64,000 nucleotides of DNA, from the IMG/VR virus record IMGVR_UViG_3300030060_004838, positions 31,976 through 95,975 of that record. One strand, 5' to 3'. This document shows, piece after piece, positions 13,939-20,734 of this stretch; the stretch's first letter is position 1; the number at the start of each line of letters is the position of its first letter. Source of the DNA: a virus. The position numbers and the translations under genes were made by a program. The notes beneath the pieces were generated by a model. The model searched no databases, was not told where the DNA came from, and saw only the letters and a program-made list of their open reading frames with translations.

Positions 13939-14489
13939 AAAAGAGAGATGTATTGATAATAGGCGCAGGTGGAATTGGAAGTTTTCTAATACCATTGTTG
14001 GATAAAGTAGGATTGTATGACATAACAGTTTATGACCCTGATATTGTAGAGGAAAAGAATCTAACATATCAAAACTTTACCAAAGTAGACTTAGAAAAGA
14101 AAAAGGTAGATGCTATGAGTGAAAGATATAATATTGATGCTCAACCATATCCTGTTCTAACAGCAGGACAATTAAAGGGATATGATTTGGTAGTATGTTG
14201 TGCTGATAATTTAGATATTAGAAGAACAATGTATAATTCAAATGTTAAATGGTTAGACTTAAGAGCACAAGCAAGAAACGCTGCTATGATTTCACATTTA
14301 GAAGACCCGAAATTATATACTGTTTTTACAAGTGGACCAGATGGTTCTTTTTCTTGTCAAGGAGAATGGGATGGAAAACCTGAAGGGATTAATTTTATGC
14401 AAGTTGTAATTGCAGGTTATGGCGCACAATGGATTCAAAGATTCTTTACAGGCGACCATGTAGAAAAACACTTTAAAATTAATGGGTGA
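13935..14489 (+). CDS. E1/ThiF/MoeB-like adenylating enzyme (184 aa)
   Basis: This family adenylates the C-terminal glycine of ubiquitin-like proteins. Seen: the nucleotide-binding G10-A-G-G-I-G-S, Asp34 in V-Y-D-P-D, N42-L (family N-L-x-R-Q, here N-L-T-Y-Q), Lys56-58, and C-A-D91-N with Arg downstream. Cys141 (F-S-C-Q-G-E) sits where ThiF/E1 enzymes carry a catalytic or C-terminal cysteine, followed by G-Y-G-A-Q. The usual arginine is replaced by Tyr45. The protein is a minimal core without E1-type additional domains. It starts inside the stop of the TFIIB-like gene and lies 1.1 kb before a JAMM protease. ThiF for cofactor sulfur transfer is the main alternative. Confidence 0.8.
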   Translation: MKKRDVLIIGAGGIGSFLIPLLDKVGLYDITVYDPDIVEEKNLTYQNFTKVDLEKKKVDAMSERYNIDAQPYPVLTAGQLKGYDLVVCCADNLDIRRTMYNSNVKWLDLRAQARNAAMISHLEDPKLYTVFTSGPDGSFSCQGEWDGKPEGINFMQVVIAGYGAQWIQRFFTGDHVEKHFKING

Positions 14490-14493
14490 TATA

Positions 14494-14646
14494 ATGTCTA
14501 AGATTGATTATAATAAACAATCTAAAAAATTACTAATAGCCATGTTAGAAGAACAAGATGATATTATTAATGCAGTATGTAACTTTATGGGAACATCTAC
14601 TGTTATGGATTTATTTATGTCTTTTAAAGGAGAGGAAGAAGAATGA
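14494..14646 (+). CDS. Small acidic protein (50 aa)
   Basis: GGGTGATATA precedes ATG 14494, four bases after the E1-like stop. The product is 50 residues with a helical middle, one Cys and a Glu-rich end. The tight spacing and overlap with the next start (ATGA) support translation. Unknown role. Confidence 0.5.
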   Translation: MSKIDYNKQSKKLLIAMLEEQDDIINAVCNFMGTSTVMDLFMSFKGEEEE

Positions 14647-14741
14647 AAAACGAATGGATTTGGATGAGAGATATTATTAAAAAGATAGAAGATTTAGGAT
14701 ATGCAGTAGTTAATGACATAGGAGATGAAGAAGATGAGTGA
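14643..14741 (+). CDS. Very small acidic protein (32 aa)
   Basis: AAAGGAGAGGAAGA precedes ATG 14643 and the gene overlaps both neighbours by a few bases. The product begins M-K-N-E-W-I-W and ends G-D-E-E-D-E. The 3' end codes the next gene's ribosome site (GGAGATGAAG), which partly explains the acidic tail. Confidence 0.45.
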   Translation: MKNEWIWMRDIIKKIEDLGYAVVNDIGDEEDE

Positions 14742-14817
14742 ATTAATTATAGGAATTATAGGTATGGTATGTTTGTATGTTATAGGAAAATTTCTTTATA
14801 GATGGGAGGAAGAATAA
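14734..14817 (+). CDS. Single-span membrane peptide (27 aa)
   Basis: The peptide M-S-E-L followed by I-I-G-I-I-G-M-V-C-L-Y-V-I-G is one hydrophobic segment, ending R-W-E-E-E. GGAGATGAAG lies before ATG 14734, and the gene overlaps the preceding and following reading frames. A small membrane protein is likely; its purpose is unknown. Confidence 0.5.
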   Translation: MSELIIGIIGMVCLYVIGKFLYRWEEE

Positions 14818-15350
14818 TGAATTTCTTTTACATAGAAACTTGCCCTGTCGCTATTGCTAAAAGTCATAACAATGCACATTGTATTAAAATGATTTTAGAA
14901 TATGCACAAATGCTATCTACGACTCATAGAGTTGTAGACCAATATTATCATGAAGTAGATGGTAAATATGTATTTGTAGGATTACCCAAAGATATGCAAA
15001 AAGTGTACAAGATTGCTCATTTAAATCACCCCACTACAATTTGGGTTAGAGAATCTGTACAACATTACAATTTTATGTTTGATGTATTTGAAGCATTATG
15101 TGATGAATATACTTATCGTTATGGTAAAGTGCATCAATCAGATAGATTATTAAGAGAGATGTTAAGAAAACCACCATCAAGATTAGAAGATAATGGATTT
15201 GAAGAACCGCCTCAATGTATGCCTGATAAATATAAAGTAGAAGGAAATAGTCTACAAGCCTATCGTAATTTTTACATGGGTGATAAACAATGGAAAGGTT
15301 GGAGAAGTGAATATAAGAAAAGAGATAAACCAAAATGGATGTGTGTATAA
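14817..15350 (+). CDS. Conserved marine-phage protein of unknown function (177 aa)
   Basis: I choose ATG 14817, with GGGAGGAAG upstream; the open frame begins at 14802. The motif series H-C-I-K-M-I-L-E-Y-A-Q-M-L-S, then N-H-P-T-T-I-W-V-R-E-S, then C-D-E-Y-T-Y-R-Y-G-K-V-H, then M-P-D-K-Y and A-Y-R-N-F-Y matches a family I know from T4-like cyanophages and other marine phages, where it is annotated as hypothetical. The conserved His/Cys/Glu residues suggest an enzyme. Its presence here indicates gene exchange with, or wide spread among, marine viruses. Confidence 0.65.
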   Translation: MNFFYIETCPVAIAKSHNNAHCIKMILEYAQMLSTTHRVVDQYYHEVDGKYVFVGLPKDMQKVYKIAHLNHPTTIWVRESVQHYNFMFDVFEALCDEYTYRYGKVHQSDRLLREMLRKPPSRLEDNGFEEPPQCMPDKYKVEGNSLQAYRNFYMGDKQWKGWRSEYKKRDKPKWMCV

Positions 15351-15544
15351 TGACAGAATGGAAATTAGGAATAGGAACAGGAAATGCAAAATGTAGAGTA
15401 TGTGGTAAGCCAATTAAAGAAGGCCAACCAATGATTAAAATAATTAATTCAAGGATTAGTGGACAGGTTCATTCTAATCCCTTTGAATGTGGAAAAGAAA
15501 GACAAGAACAATTAGGATTTGAATATGTAGGAGAGGAAGTATAA
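15350..15544 (+). CDS. Small zinc-binding protein (64 aa)
   Basis: ATG 15350 overlaps the stop of the previous gene. C-R-V-C-G (near residues 15-18) followed later by H-S-N-P-F-E-C suggests a PARP-type or related zinc site of the form C-x2-C...H-x5-C. Such fingers can bind nicked DNA, but at this length that is only a possibility. It directly precedes the JAMM gene, overlapping by one base. Confidence 0.55.
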   Translation: MTEWKLGIGTGNAKCRVCGKPIKEGQPMIKIINSRISGQVHSNPFECGKERQEQLGFEYVGEEV

Positions 15545-15987
15545 TGATAGAAAGAATGAATGATAATGAACTGTGGGATATGTGTAAAGATTTGATAAAT
15601 GCCGCTTATGTAAATAATTATGATGATGAAGATTTTCATGCATCTATTTGGCAGGTATCAGTAGATTTACTTGAAGGAAAAGAAGTTTCTGTAATTGTAG
15701 ATAAAGATAATAAATTATTTATTAGTAGAGGAACTGCAAGTTTCGTAGACTACAAAAATGAAAATGTAGCAGGTATGAAAATCCCTCTTAAATGCTGGAT
15801 TCATACTCACCCTTTTGGAACTGCTTATTTTAGTAGCACAGATTGGGGAACAATTAATGCCCAAGCACCTATATTAAATTCAGCAATTGTTCTTGGAAAT
15901 AAGGAGAGAATGAAATGGTGGAAGAACGATGGAAAAGAATTTCTGAGCAAGACTCATCTAATGGATTTAGACGAGTGCGAAGAATAA
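15544..15987 (+). CDS. JAMM/MPN+ metalloprotease (deubiquitinase-like, 147 aa)
   Basis: The JAMM signature is complete: H87-x-H89-P-x6-S97-x2-D100 in C-W-I-H-T-H-P-F-G ... S-S-T-D-W, with an upstream Glu (44 or 47) available. JAMM enzymes are zinc isopeptidases that remove ubiquitin-like proteins or process their C-termini. It lies 1.1 kb after the E1-like gene and 9 kb after a ubiquitin-like gene ending G-G-S-V, making that protein a likely substrate. GGAGAGGAAGTATA precedes ATG 15544. The C-terminal codons overlap the next gene by 73 bases. Cytoplasmic; no tail-tip domains, unlike phage TAPK proteins. Confidence 0.82.
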   Translation: MIERMNDNELWDMCKDLINAAYVNNYDDEDFHASIWQVSVDLLEGKEVSVIVDKDNKLFISRGTASFVDYKNENVAGMKIPLKCWIHTHPFGTAYFSSTDWGTINAQAPILNSAIVLGNKERMKWWKNDGKEFLSKTHLMDLDECEE

Positions 15988-16337
15988 GATTCCCTGTATT
16001 ATCAAACTTAATTATAGAATGCCCTATTTGTAATGGGGCTAAATGTAATGTTTGTAATCAAACAGGTGAATATGAATTATCTTCAGAACCGTATGTAGAA
16101 ATCCAACAACCTTTGATAATAAAATATATTGTTGATAATTTACCAATTATTGCAAGTGAAATTCAAAGACTATATGGAAAAACACCAACGGTAGAAACTT
16201 ATTTTGTTTCTGAAGAATATGAAATAATTAGAGTCGATTCTCTAAGTGGTTCGGTTTGGATTGCCTTAAACCTTAAAAAATTAGAAAATCCAAAATATTT
16301 TTACAACAAGGAGAGTGTAGATAAATGGTTAGCGTAA
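15915..16337 (+). CDS. DnaJ-type zinc-knuckle protein (140 aa)
   Basis: AAGGAGAG seven bases before ATG 15915 supports this start despite a 73-base overlap with the JAMM gene. C-P-I-C-N-G-x3-C-N-V-C-N-Q-T-G (residues about 36-49) is a C-x2-C-x-G pair, as in DnaJ zinc knuckles. The rest is alpha/beta with no catalytic motif. It may be a protein- or nucleic-acid-binding adaptor. Confidence 0.55.
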   Translation: MVEERWKRISEQDSSNGFRRVRRIRFPVLSNLIIECPICNGAKCNVCNQTGEYELSSEPYVEIQQPLIIKYIVDNLPIIASEIQRLYGKTPTVETYFVSEEYEIIRVDSLSGSVWIALNLKKLENPKYFYNKESVDKWLA

Positions 16338-16612
16338 GAGAAATAAAAAGAATATTTGAGAAAATAGCACCCGATAGACAATTGCCTTTACCTGCAATTA
16401 TAGAATATCAAACAAGAGCCGAAAAGATTTTGGAACAGTTTGCTGAATTATGTAATTTAGAAGCAGGTGGAGATATGACAAAAACAAGATTGACAGTAAA
16501 TCATGTGAAGTTAGCATCAGTTAATTTTAACGATAGAGTTGTTGAAAGAAAAGAAGAAGAATTGGAATTTGGTGAATGGAATACAGATGAAGGAGATGAA
16601 GAAGATGAGTGA
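16325..16612 (+). CDS. Histone-fold candidate with acidic tail (95 aa)
   Basis: Residues 4-68 follow the archaeal histone pattern: I-K-R-I-F-E-K-I-A-P-D-R (helix 1), a long amphipathic helix A-I-I-E-Y ... L-E-Q-F-A-E-L-C, then R-L-T-V-N-H-V-K-L-A, paralleling the R-K-T-V-x-x-x-D-I-x-L-A loop and helix 3. The remaining 27 residues are strongly acidic, unlike host histones. It could compact viral DNA, or mimic or compete with host chromatin. The similarity is by eye, and the loop before R-L-T is a few residues longer than usual. The gene overlaps both neighbours. Confidence 0.55.
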   Translation: MVSVREIKRIFEKIAPDRQLPLPAIIEYQTRAEKILEQFAELCNLEAGGDMTKTRLTVNHVKLASVNFNDRVVERKEEELEFGEWNTDEGDEEDE

Positions 16613-16769
16613 ATGGTATGAAGATTGGAGTAATATAAGAGCATTAATTAGATTTTTACACGATGTAAAAGGTGTAGATTTTGATAATCTAATGTATGCT
16701 ATGGAAAAACCGTGGAAATATAATGATGAATATAAAGAAATGAGAGAATTGGAGAGTGAAGAAGAATGA
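16605..16769 (+). CDS. Small acidic hypothetical protein (54 aa)
   Basis: ATG 16605 lies within the end of the histone-like gene, with GGAGATGAAGAAG as ribosome site. The product is aromatic and acidic (W-Y-E-D-W ... E-E-E). It ends in an overlap with the DNA ligase start. Unknown role. Confidence 0.5.
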   Translation: MSEWYEDWSNIRALIRFLHDVKGVDFDNLMYAMEKPWKYNDEYKEMRELESEEE

Positions 16770-18253
16770 TGTGGAATGAATTTGCAAGAGTTAATGAAGA
16801 ATTTATAGATATGACACCTACACAAATGGTAAAGTATTTTGATGAAAACCCGATGGATAATACTGAAGAAATATTAAACCTATGGGCAAGAAATTATCCT
16901 AATAATGGTGCAGGTGAATCAGGTCTTATATCAAGAGTAGCAAAAAGATATGGAGTAGATGTTGATACAATTGAAACTTTAGTAGAAATACATGGTGGAG
17001 TAGGTGAAGCAATTGAAACTTTATTTGATGAGGCTGATGGAAATAGAGATATTACAGTATCAGATGTTTATAGTGCTTTACATGGACAAGATATGGAAAC
17101 TGTATTTACTGAAATAATGGATTGCTTTGACAATGTAAATGCTATGGGTAAGAAATGGCTTGCTGCTTTTCTTCTAAATCAAACAAGAAATAAATGTGGT
17201 AATAATGTTGTTAAAAAGATTTTACAAAAGACATACGGTATTCCTGCTGATGATATTAAGAAAGCAGTAAGTTTCCTACCTATCGAAGATGTAATTTACC
17301 AAGCAGTTAATAATGGTGCTTTAGTATATGTTCCCGAAGCAGGTAATTATATGAAACCAATGTTAGCAAAAGGTGGAGATTTTACAGTAAGAAATCGTAG
17401 ATTCTGTGATTATAAATATGATGGTATTAGAGCACAAATTCATAATAGTGAAGAAGGTATTACAATCTTCAATAGAAAGGGTGATGATATTACATCTAAA
17501 TTTGCTAATGATTTGGTCGAAGTAATAAAGAAAAATTCTGACCCTGTTGATTGGATTGCTGATGGGGAAATATATCCTATTGATGCTGACGGTAATCCTG
17601 CTGAATTTAAAAATATCATGAGTCGTATTCATGGTAAAACAGATGATGTTATTTATCGTAATCCTGTAACTATTAAATTATTTGACTGTATGATGTATGG
17701 TGGACAACCCGTGTTTGAAGATGATTTAGATACCCGTTGGGAAACTTTGAAAATGCATTTTGATAATAGTTTAGTTGCTAAAATGATAGAAATTAACTCT
17801 CATGAAGAAATGTTAGAAGTTTATAATGATGCTATTGAAGCAGGGTTTGAAGGAGTAATTGTAAAAGACCCTGAAATGATTTATGAATTTGGTGCAAGAA
17901 GTAAAGGTTGGTTAAAGTATAAACCACCTATGGTTGAAGTAGATGCTATTATTACAGGTGCTACAATGGGAACAGGAAAAAGAGCAGGTGTTTATGGTGC
18001 TTATGATATTTCTATTAAAGATGGAGATAATTTAATTTCTGTTGGAAAAGTAGGAAGTGGATTTACAGATTCTGACCTAACATTTTTAACCCAAGAGTAT
18101 AACCGATTAGGCGCAGGGAATTTAATTATTGAGGTAAAAGGTGACATGCTTACTAAAAATGAATCAGGAGATTATGGATTAAGATTTCCAAGATATGTTA
18201 AATACCGAGATGATAAAGAAGAACCTACACAATTAAAAGAAATATTGGAGTGA
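16766..18253 (+). CDS. lig: ATP-dependent DNA ligase (495 aa)
   Basis: It seals nicks in DNA using ATP. An N-terminal helical DNA-binding domain covers about 1-200. K-P-M-L-A at 207-211 leads into motif I, Y-K217-Y-D-G-I-R, with Lys217 as the adenylated residue. Motif III is D-G-E-I-Y, motif IV E-G-V-I-V-K, and motif V G-W-L-K-Y-K. An OB-fold C-terminus ends with R-F-P-R-Y-V-K-Y-R. The length and domain order fit archaeal replicative ligases, slightly short of the usual 550-600. It overlaps the preceding gene by four bases and precedes a small zinc protein with a PIP-like tail. Confidence 0.9.
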   Translation: MMWNEFARVNEEFIDMTPTQMVKYFDENPMDNTEEILNLWARNYPNNGAGESGLISRVAKRYGVDVDTIETLVEIHGGVGEAIETLFDEADGNRDITVSDVYSALHGQDMETVFTEIMDCFDNVNAMGKKWLAAFLLNQTRNKCGNNVVKKILQKTYGIPADDIKKAVSFLPIEDVIYQAVNNGALVYVPEAGNYMKPMLAKGGDFTVRNRRFCDYKYDGIRAQIHNSEEGITIFNRKGDDITSKFANDLVEVIKKNSDPVDWIADGEIYPIDADGNPAEFKNIMSRIHGKTDDVIYRNPVTIKLFDCMMYGGQPVFEDDLDTRWETLKMHFDNSLVAKMIEINSHEEMLEVYNDAIEAGFEGVIVKDPEMIYEFGARSKGWLKYKPPMVEVDAIITGATMGTGKRAGVYGAYDISIKDGDNLISVGKVGSGFTDSDLTFLTQEYNRLGAGNLIIEVKGDMLTKNESGDYGLRFPRYVKYRDDKEEPTQLKEILE

Positions 18254-18259
18254 ATATAA

Positions 18260-18532
18260 ATGGATGTAAGAAAAATAGAAGAAGGAAAAGTTTGTCATTA
18301 TTGTCATCAGCCTTTCAATGGAATAGAAGAAGGATTGGTACAAACACTACCTAATGGTGAGGAATCATATTATCATCTTAGATGTGTCGGTAAATTAATG
18401 GTTTATAGAATTGAAGGTGTATTACCTCAACATTTATTTGAGGCATGTATTGATAAATTAAATCAACCTTTACCACAGAAATTAAAAGATGAACAACAAA
18501 TGTCTTTAGATGATTTTAGTGAGCAAGAATAA
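18260..18532 (+). CDS. Small zinc protein with PIP-like C-terminus (90 aa)
   Basis: C12-x2-C15 (C-H-Y-C-H) and H39-x2-C42 (Y-H-L-R-C) likely bind zinc. The tail Q-M-S-L-D-D-F-S near residue 80 resembles a PCNA-interaction box (Q-x-x-L-x-x-F-x), lacking only the second aromatic. A PCNA-like clamp is encoded at 24379, so this could be a clamp-bound accessory to the ligase next door. GGAGTGAATATAA precedes ATG 18260. Confidence 0.55.
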   Translation: MDVRKIEEGKVCHYCHQPFNGIEEGLVQTLPNGEESYYHLRCVGKLMVYRIEGVLPQHLFEACIDKLNQPLPQKLKDEQQMSLDDFSEQE

Positions 18533-18535
18533 TAT

Positions 18536-18545
18536 TATATAAATA
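18536..18545 (+). promoter_or_regulatory. TATA box upstream of 18596
   Basis: TATATAAATA lies 50-60 bases before ATG 18596 in a gene-free spacer. It is a good match to the archaeal TATA consensus. The transcript would carry a leader of about 35 bases containing the AAAGGTGATATAATT ribosome site. Confidence 0.5.
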
Positions 18546-18595
18546 TAAAAATATAGATATTATTATAAGGTATTAGTAAAAAAGGTGATATAATT

Positions 18596-19009
18596 ATGTT
18601 TAATAATGAACAATTACAAGGTATATTACTTACAATAGCAAGACCTGAAACGACAGTATATCGTTCACAAAGTAAAACAGGGTGGACAATAAGAACAAGA
18701 ATTATGTTTAGAGCAAAAAGAACATTCTTAATTGCTTTACAAAGAAAGTTTGAACAGTTAGAAATAAGTTCAATATTAAGAGATAAAGAAGGAGTGAATA
18801 GAAAAGCACCTGTATTAATTATAGGTAAGCAAGATTCTATTACTAAACTTAGAAGTCTTATGCCTAAACATATACCTTGTTCACATGCTAATTGGGAATT
18901 GTTTGATACAGTAATTACTAAGATAAAAGATAAAGAACATTTAGAAATAGAAGGAATGAAAAGATTGAGAGAGTTGTTAGAAAATGAAAACAAAAGCGAA
19001 GAAGTTTAA
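18596..19009 (+). CDS. LAGLIDADG-like hypothetical protein (137 aa)
   Basis: AAAGGTGATATAATT precedes ATG 18596. The pattern I-L-L-T-I-A-R-P-E-T-T-V-Y, then R-A-K-R-T-F-L-I-A-L-Q-R, then P-V-L-I-I-G, then H-L-E-I-E-G-M-K recalls LAGLIDADG-fold endonuclease-like domains. No canonical LAGLIDADG acidic pair is evident, so a binding rather than cutting role is likely. No intron or intein is seen beside it. Only a weak assignment. Confidence 0.4.
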   Translation: MFNNEQLQGILLTIARPETTVYRSQSKTGWTIRTRIMFRAKRTFLIALQRKFEQLEISSILRDKEGVNRKAPVLIIGKQDSITKLRSLMPKHIPCSHANWELFDTVITKIKDKEHLEIEGMKRLRELLENENKSEEV

Positions 19010-19814
19010 TTTGTATGTTGGTGGTCATGGTAGTGGTAAAACTAAGAAGGCTAAGTTAGAATTAGGTAGTAGACCTTACACTATAATGCAAGCGTGTGAT
19101 ATTACTATTGATGATATTTATTCTTATCCTAAACATCACGGTGTATTGATTGAAGATGTACATTACAAACCTGAGAAGGATAAAATATTACAAATATTAT
19201 ATGTTCTTCCTTATGTAGCATTAACATCATTAAATGAAAGAGATGTGCCAAAAGCAATTATGAATCTATGCACAAGAAAAAGAATGGGTAGAATAGATAA
19301 TAGACAAATAGATATTAAAAAGTTAGCCCCAAACTGTGAGGATATTAAAAATCTTGATAGAACAATATATGATTTGAATGTTGAATACTTAAAAAACAAA
19401 GATAGGAGAGAAGTGTTAGATTTAATTAAACACAATAAGCCTGCTGATTTACAGTTAATTAGTTGGATTCAACCTAATATTGATTGTAGAAATATAGCAT
19501 TTGCTGATAATATTATGAGGCGTTGGAGTATAGATTATTTCTATGAAATACTTACATACTCTTGGTCAGGTTATCATGGCGGAAGAATTGAATTTCCTAA
19601 AAGATATTCGTATTCACCTGTTCCAAAGATATGTAATAAGTTAGGTCTTAAAACAAAGGATGCTTATTTAGTTAAAACATTCTTAAAGAATGATAAATAT
19701 AAAGAATGGGCTATTTCTAAATTAGATAAAGACGAATGTAAAATATTGGGACTACAAAAACCAAGAAAGAAATCTATTAGAGTAGTAAATACAAAATTGG
19801 GTGATTGGATTTGA
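18984..19814 (+). CDS. P-loop ATPase, possibly clamp-loader-like (276 aa)
   Basis: Walker A G-G-H-G-S-G-K-T lies at about residues 12-20, and V-L-I-E-D-V-H near 50 is a candidate Walker B. T-S-L-N-E-R-D resembles a sensor-type segment. The C-terminal 150 residues are helical with R-R-W-S-I-D-Y-F-Y. An AAA+ protein acting with the RFC subunit at 20694 is plausible, since no RFC large subunit is otherwise visible; this is inference. The gene overlaps the previous one by 26 bases. Confidence 0.55.
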   Translation: MKTKAKKFNLYVGGHGSGKTKKAKLELGSRPYTIMQACDITIDDIYSYPKHHGVLIEDVHYKPEKDKILQILYVLPYVALTSLNERDVPKAIMNLCTRKRMGRIDNRQIDIKKLAPNCEDIKNLDRTIYDLNVEYLKNKDRREVLDLIKHNKPADLQLISWIQPNIDCRNIAFADNIMRRWSIDYFYEILTYSWSGYHGGRIEFPKRYSYSPVPKICNKLGLKTKDAYLVKTFLKNDKYKEWAISKLDKDECKILGLQKPRKKSIRVVNTKLGDWI

Positions 19815-19969
19815 GATTGGCTAAAGGAACAGGAGTTTCATTTAATGTTTGGTTAGGTAAGTTAGATAAGTCAGTTACAGATAGAGTAAAATTCTTACAG
19901 TTAAGGGAATATTATGAAGATGACTTAACACCTGATGAAGTAAAAATAAAGGTGGATATTGATGGTTAG
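19811..19969 (+). CDS. Small protein with TTG start (52 aa)
   Basis: TTG at 19811 overlaps the TGA of the P-loop gene, and the frame runs 52 codons to 19969, overlapping the next ATG. The product L-R-L-A-K-G-T-G-V-S-F-N-V-W-L-G is charged with no metal motif. The continuous coding use of this 150-base space supports it, although the start codon is weak. Confidence 0.4.
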   Translation: MRLAKGTGVSFNVWLGKLDKSVTDRVKFLQLREYYEDDLTPDEVKIKVDIDG

Positions 19970-20315
19970 ACGAAATTGGATTAGGGGAGTTAGGCGTAAA
20001 AGAAATAAAACTTATGCTGAAAGGTTTATTGATAGAGCCATGAATGATGGTGAAGAAAGAACGGCAAGTCTAATATTAGACGCTATTCTTGATTATATTG
20101 ATAAATCAAAAAGAAAAATTACTTATACTTTTGTTCCAACAAAAGGTAAAATATCTTCTTATATTAGTAATAACCCTAATTATATTTTAGTCGAAAAAGC
20201 AAACAATAAACATAGTACGATTTATCGTAAAAAAGAAATATGTGATACCTGTGATGGTTCAGGTTTTAAAAACCATAAGAATTGCGAAGAATGTAATAGT
20301 GAGGAAGAAGAATGA
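19962..20315 (+). CDS. Basic protein with winged-helix-like core and zinc knuckle (117 aa)
   Basis: ATG 19962 has AAGGTGGATATTG upstream. The N-terminus is very basic (R-R-N-W ... R-R-K-R-N-K). The middle contains T-F-V-P-T-K-G-K-I-S-S-Y-I-S-N-N-P-N-Y, typical of a small helix-turn-helix domain. The end has C-D-T-C-D-G-S-G then C-E-E-C, a DnaJ-type knuckle. Probably nucleic-acid binding. The stop overlaps the next ATG. Confidence 0.55.
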   Translation: MVRRNWIRGVRRKRNKTYAERFIDRAMNDGEERTASLILDAILDYIDKSKRKITYTFVPTKGKISSYISNNPNYILVEKANNKHSTIYRKKEICDTCDGSGFKNHKNCEECNSEEEE

Positions 20316-20518
20316 AATGTGAAATGTGCGGTAGAGAAAATGCAGAATCAGTAGGAATGCATTGTGGTAAATATAAAGTTTGTAACAATTGTGTGAGTAA
20401 ATCTATTCATACAAGAATGTGGGTTTTAGGAAAACCAACAAAATATACTGATTATTTATACGGTGTTGAATATAAGGTGAGTAGCGATGATGGAGAAAAC
20501 GAATCAGTTATTAAATAA
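20312..20518 (+). CDS. Small zinc-ribbon protein (68 aa)
   Basis: C3-x2-C6 and C18...C24-x2-C27 (C-G-K-Y-K-V-C-N-N-C) form a zinc ribbon. GAGGAAGAAG precedes ATG 20312. One of a run of tiny zinc proteins before the clamp loader gene. Function unknown. Confidence 0.6.
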   Translation: MKCEMCGRENAESVGMHCGKYKVCNNCVSKSIHTRMWVLGKPTKYTDYLYGVEYKVSSDDGENESVIK

Positions 20519-20615
20519 ACTCAATGATAATATTGAGAGAGGAAATAGAATATTAGTTATTGTCACGATTGTTAATATTCTAACTGTAATTATGATAGGA
20601 TTAGTGCTATTATGA
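20487..20615 (+). CDS. Small membrane protein (42 aa)
   Basis: GGTGAGTAGCG precedes ATG 20487. The N-terminal half (E-K-T-N-Q-L-L-N-K-L-N-D-N) is a polar helix. Residues 22-42 (I-L-V-I-V-T-I-V-N-I-L-T-V-I-M-I-G-L) form one membrane span. It overlaps the genes on both sides. Role unknown. Confidence 0.5.
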   Translation: MMEKTNQLLNKLNDNIERGNRILVIVTIVNILTVIMIGLVLL

Positions 20616-20734
20616 TTTGTAAATATTGTGACGGAAGTGGTGTGGCTATTGAAATGCCATGCCCTGAATGTAAAGGATTAGGAGAGATTGAAAATGAATT
20701 GGACAGAAAAATACAGACCGAAAAGAGTAAGTGA
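20612..20734 (+). CDS. Zinc-knuckle mini-protein (40 aa)
   Basis: ATG 20612 overlaps the previous stop. C3-x2-C6-D-G-S-G and C17-x2-C20-K-G form a complete DnaJ-type knuckle. The 3' 41 bases overlap the RFC gene in another frame. Its C-terminal residues are therefore constrained by RFC coding. Confidence 0.45.
   Translation: MICKYCDGSGVAIEMPCPECKGLGEIENELDRKIQTEKSK

Noticed and set aside
13935-14489. Thiamine or molybdopterin synthesis role for the ThiF-like gene
   Set aside because: No thiamine or molybdopterin genes are nearby, while a JAMM protease and a separate ubiquitin-like gene are. Kept only as an alternative.
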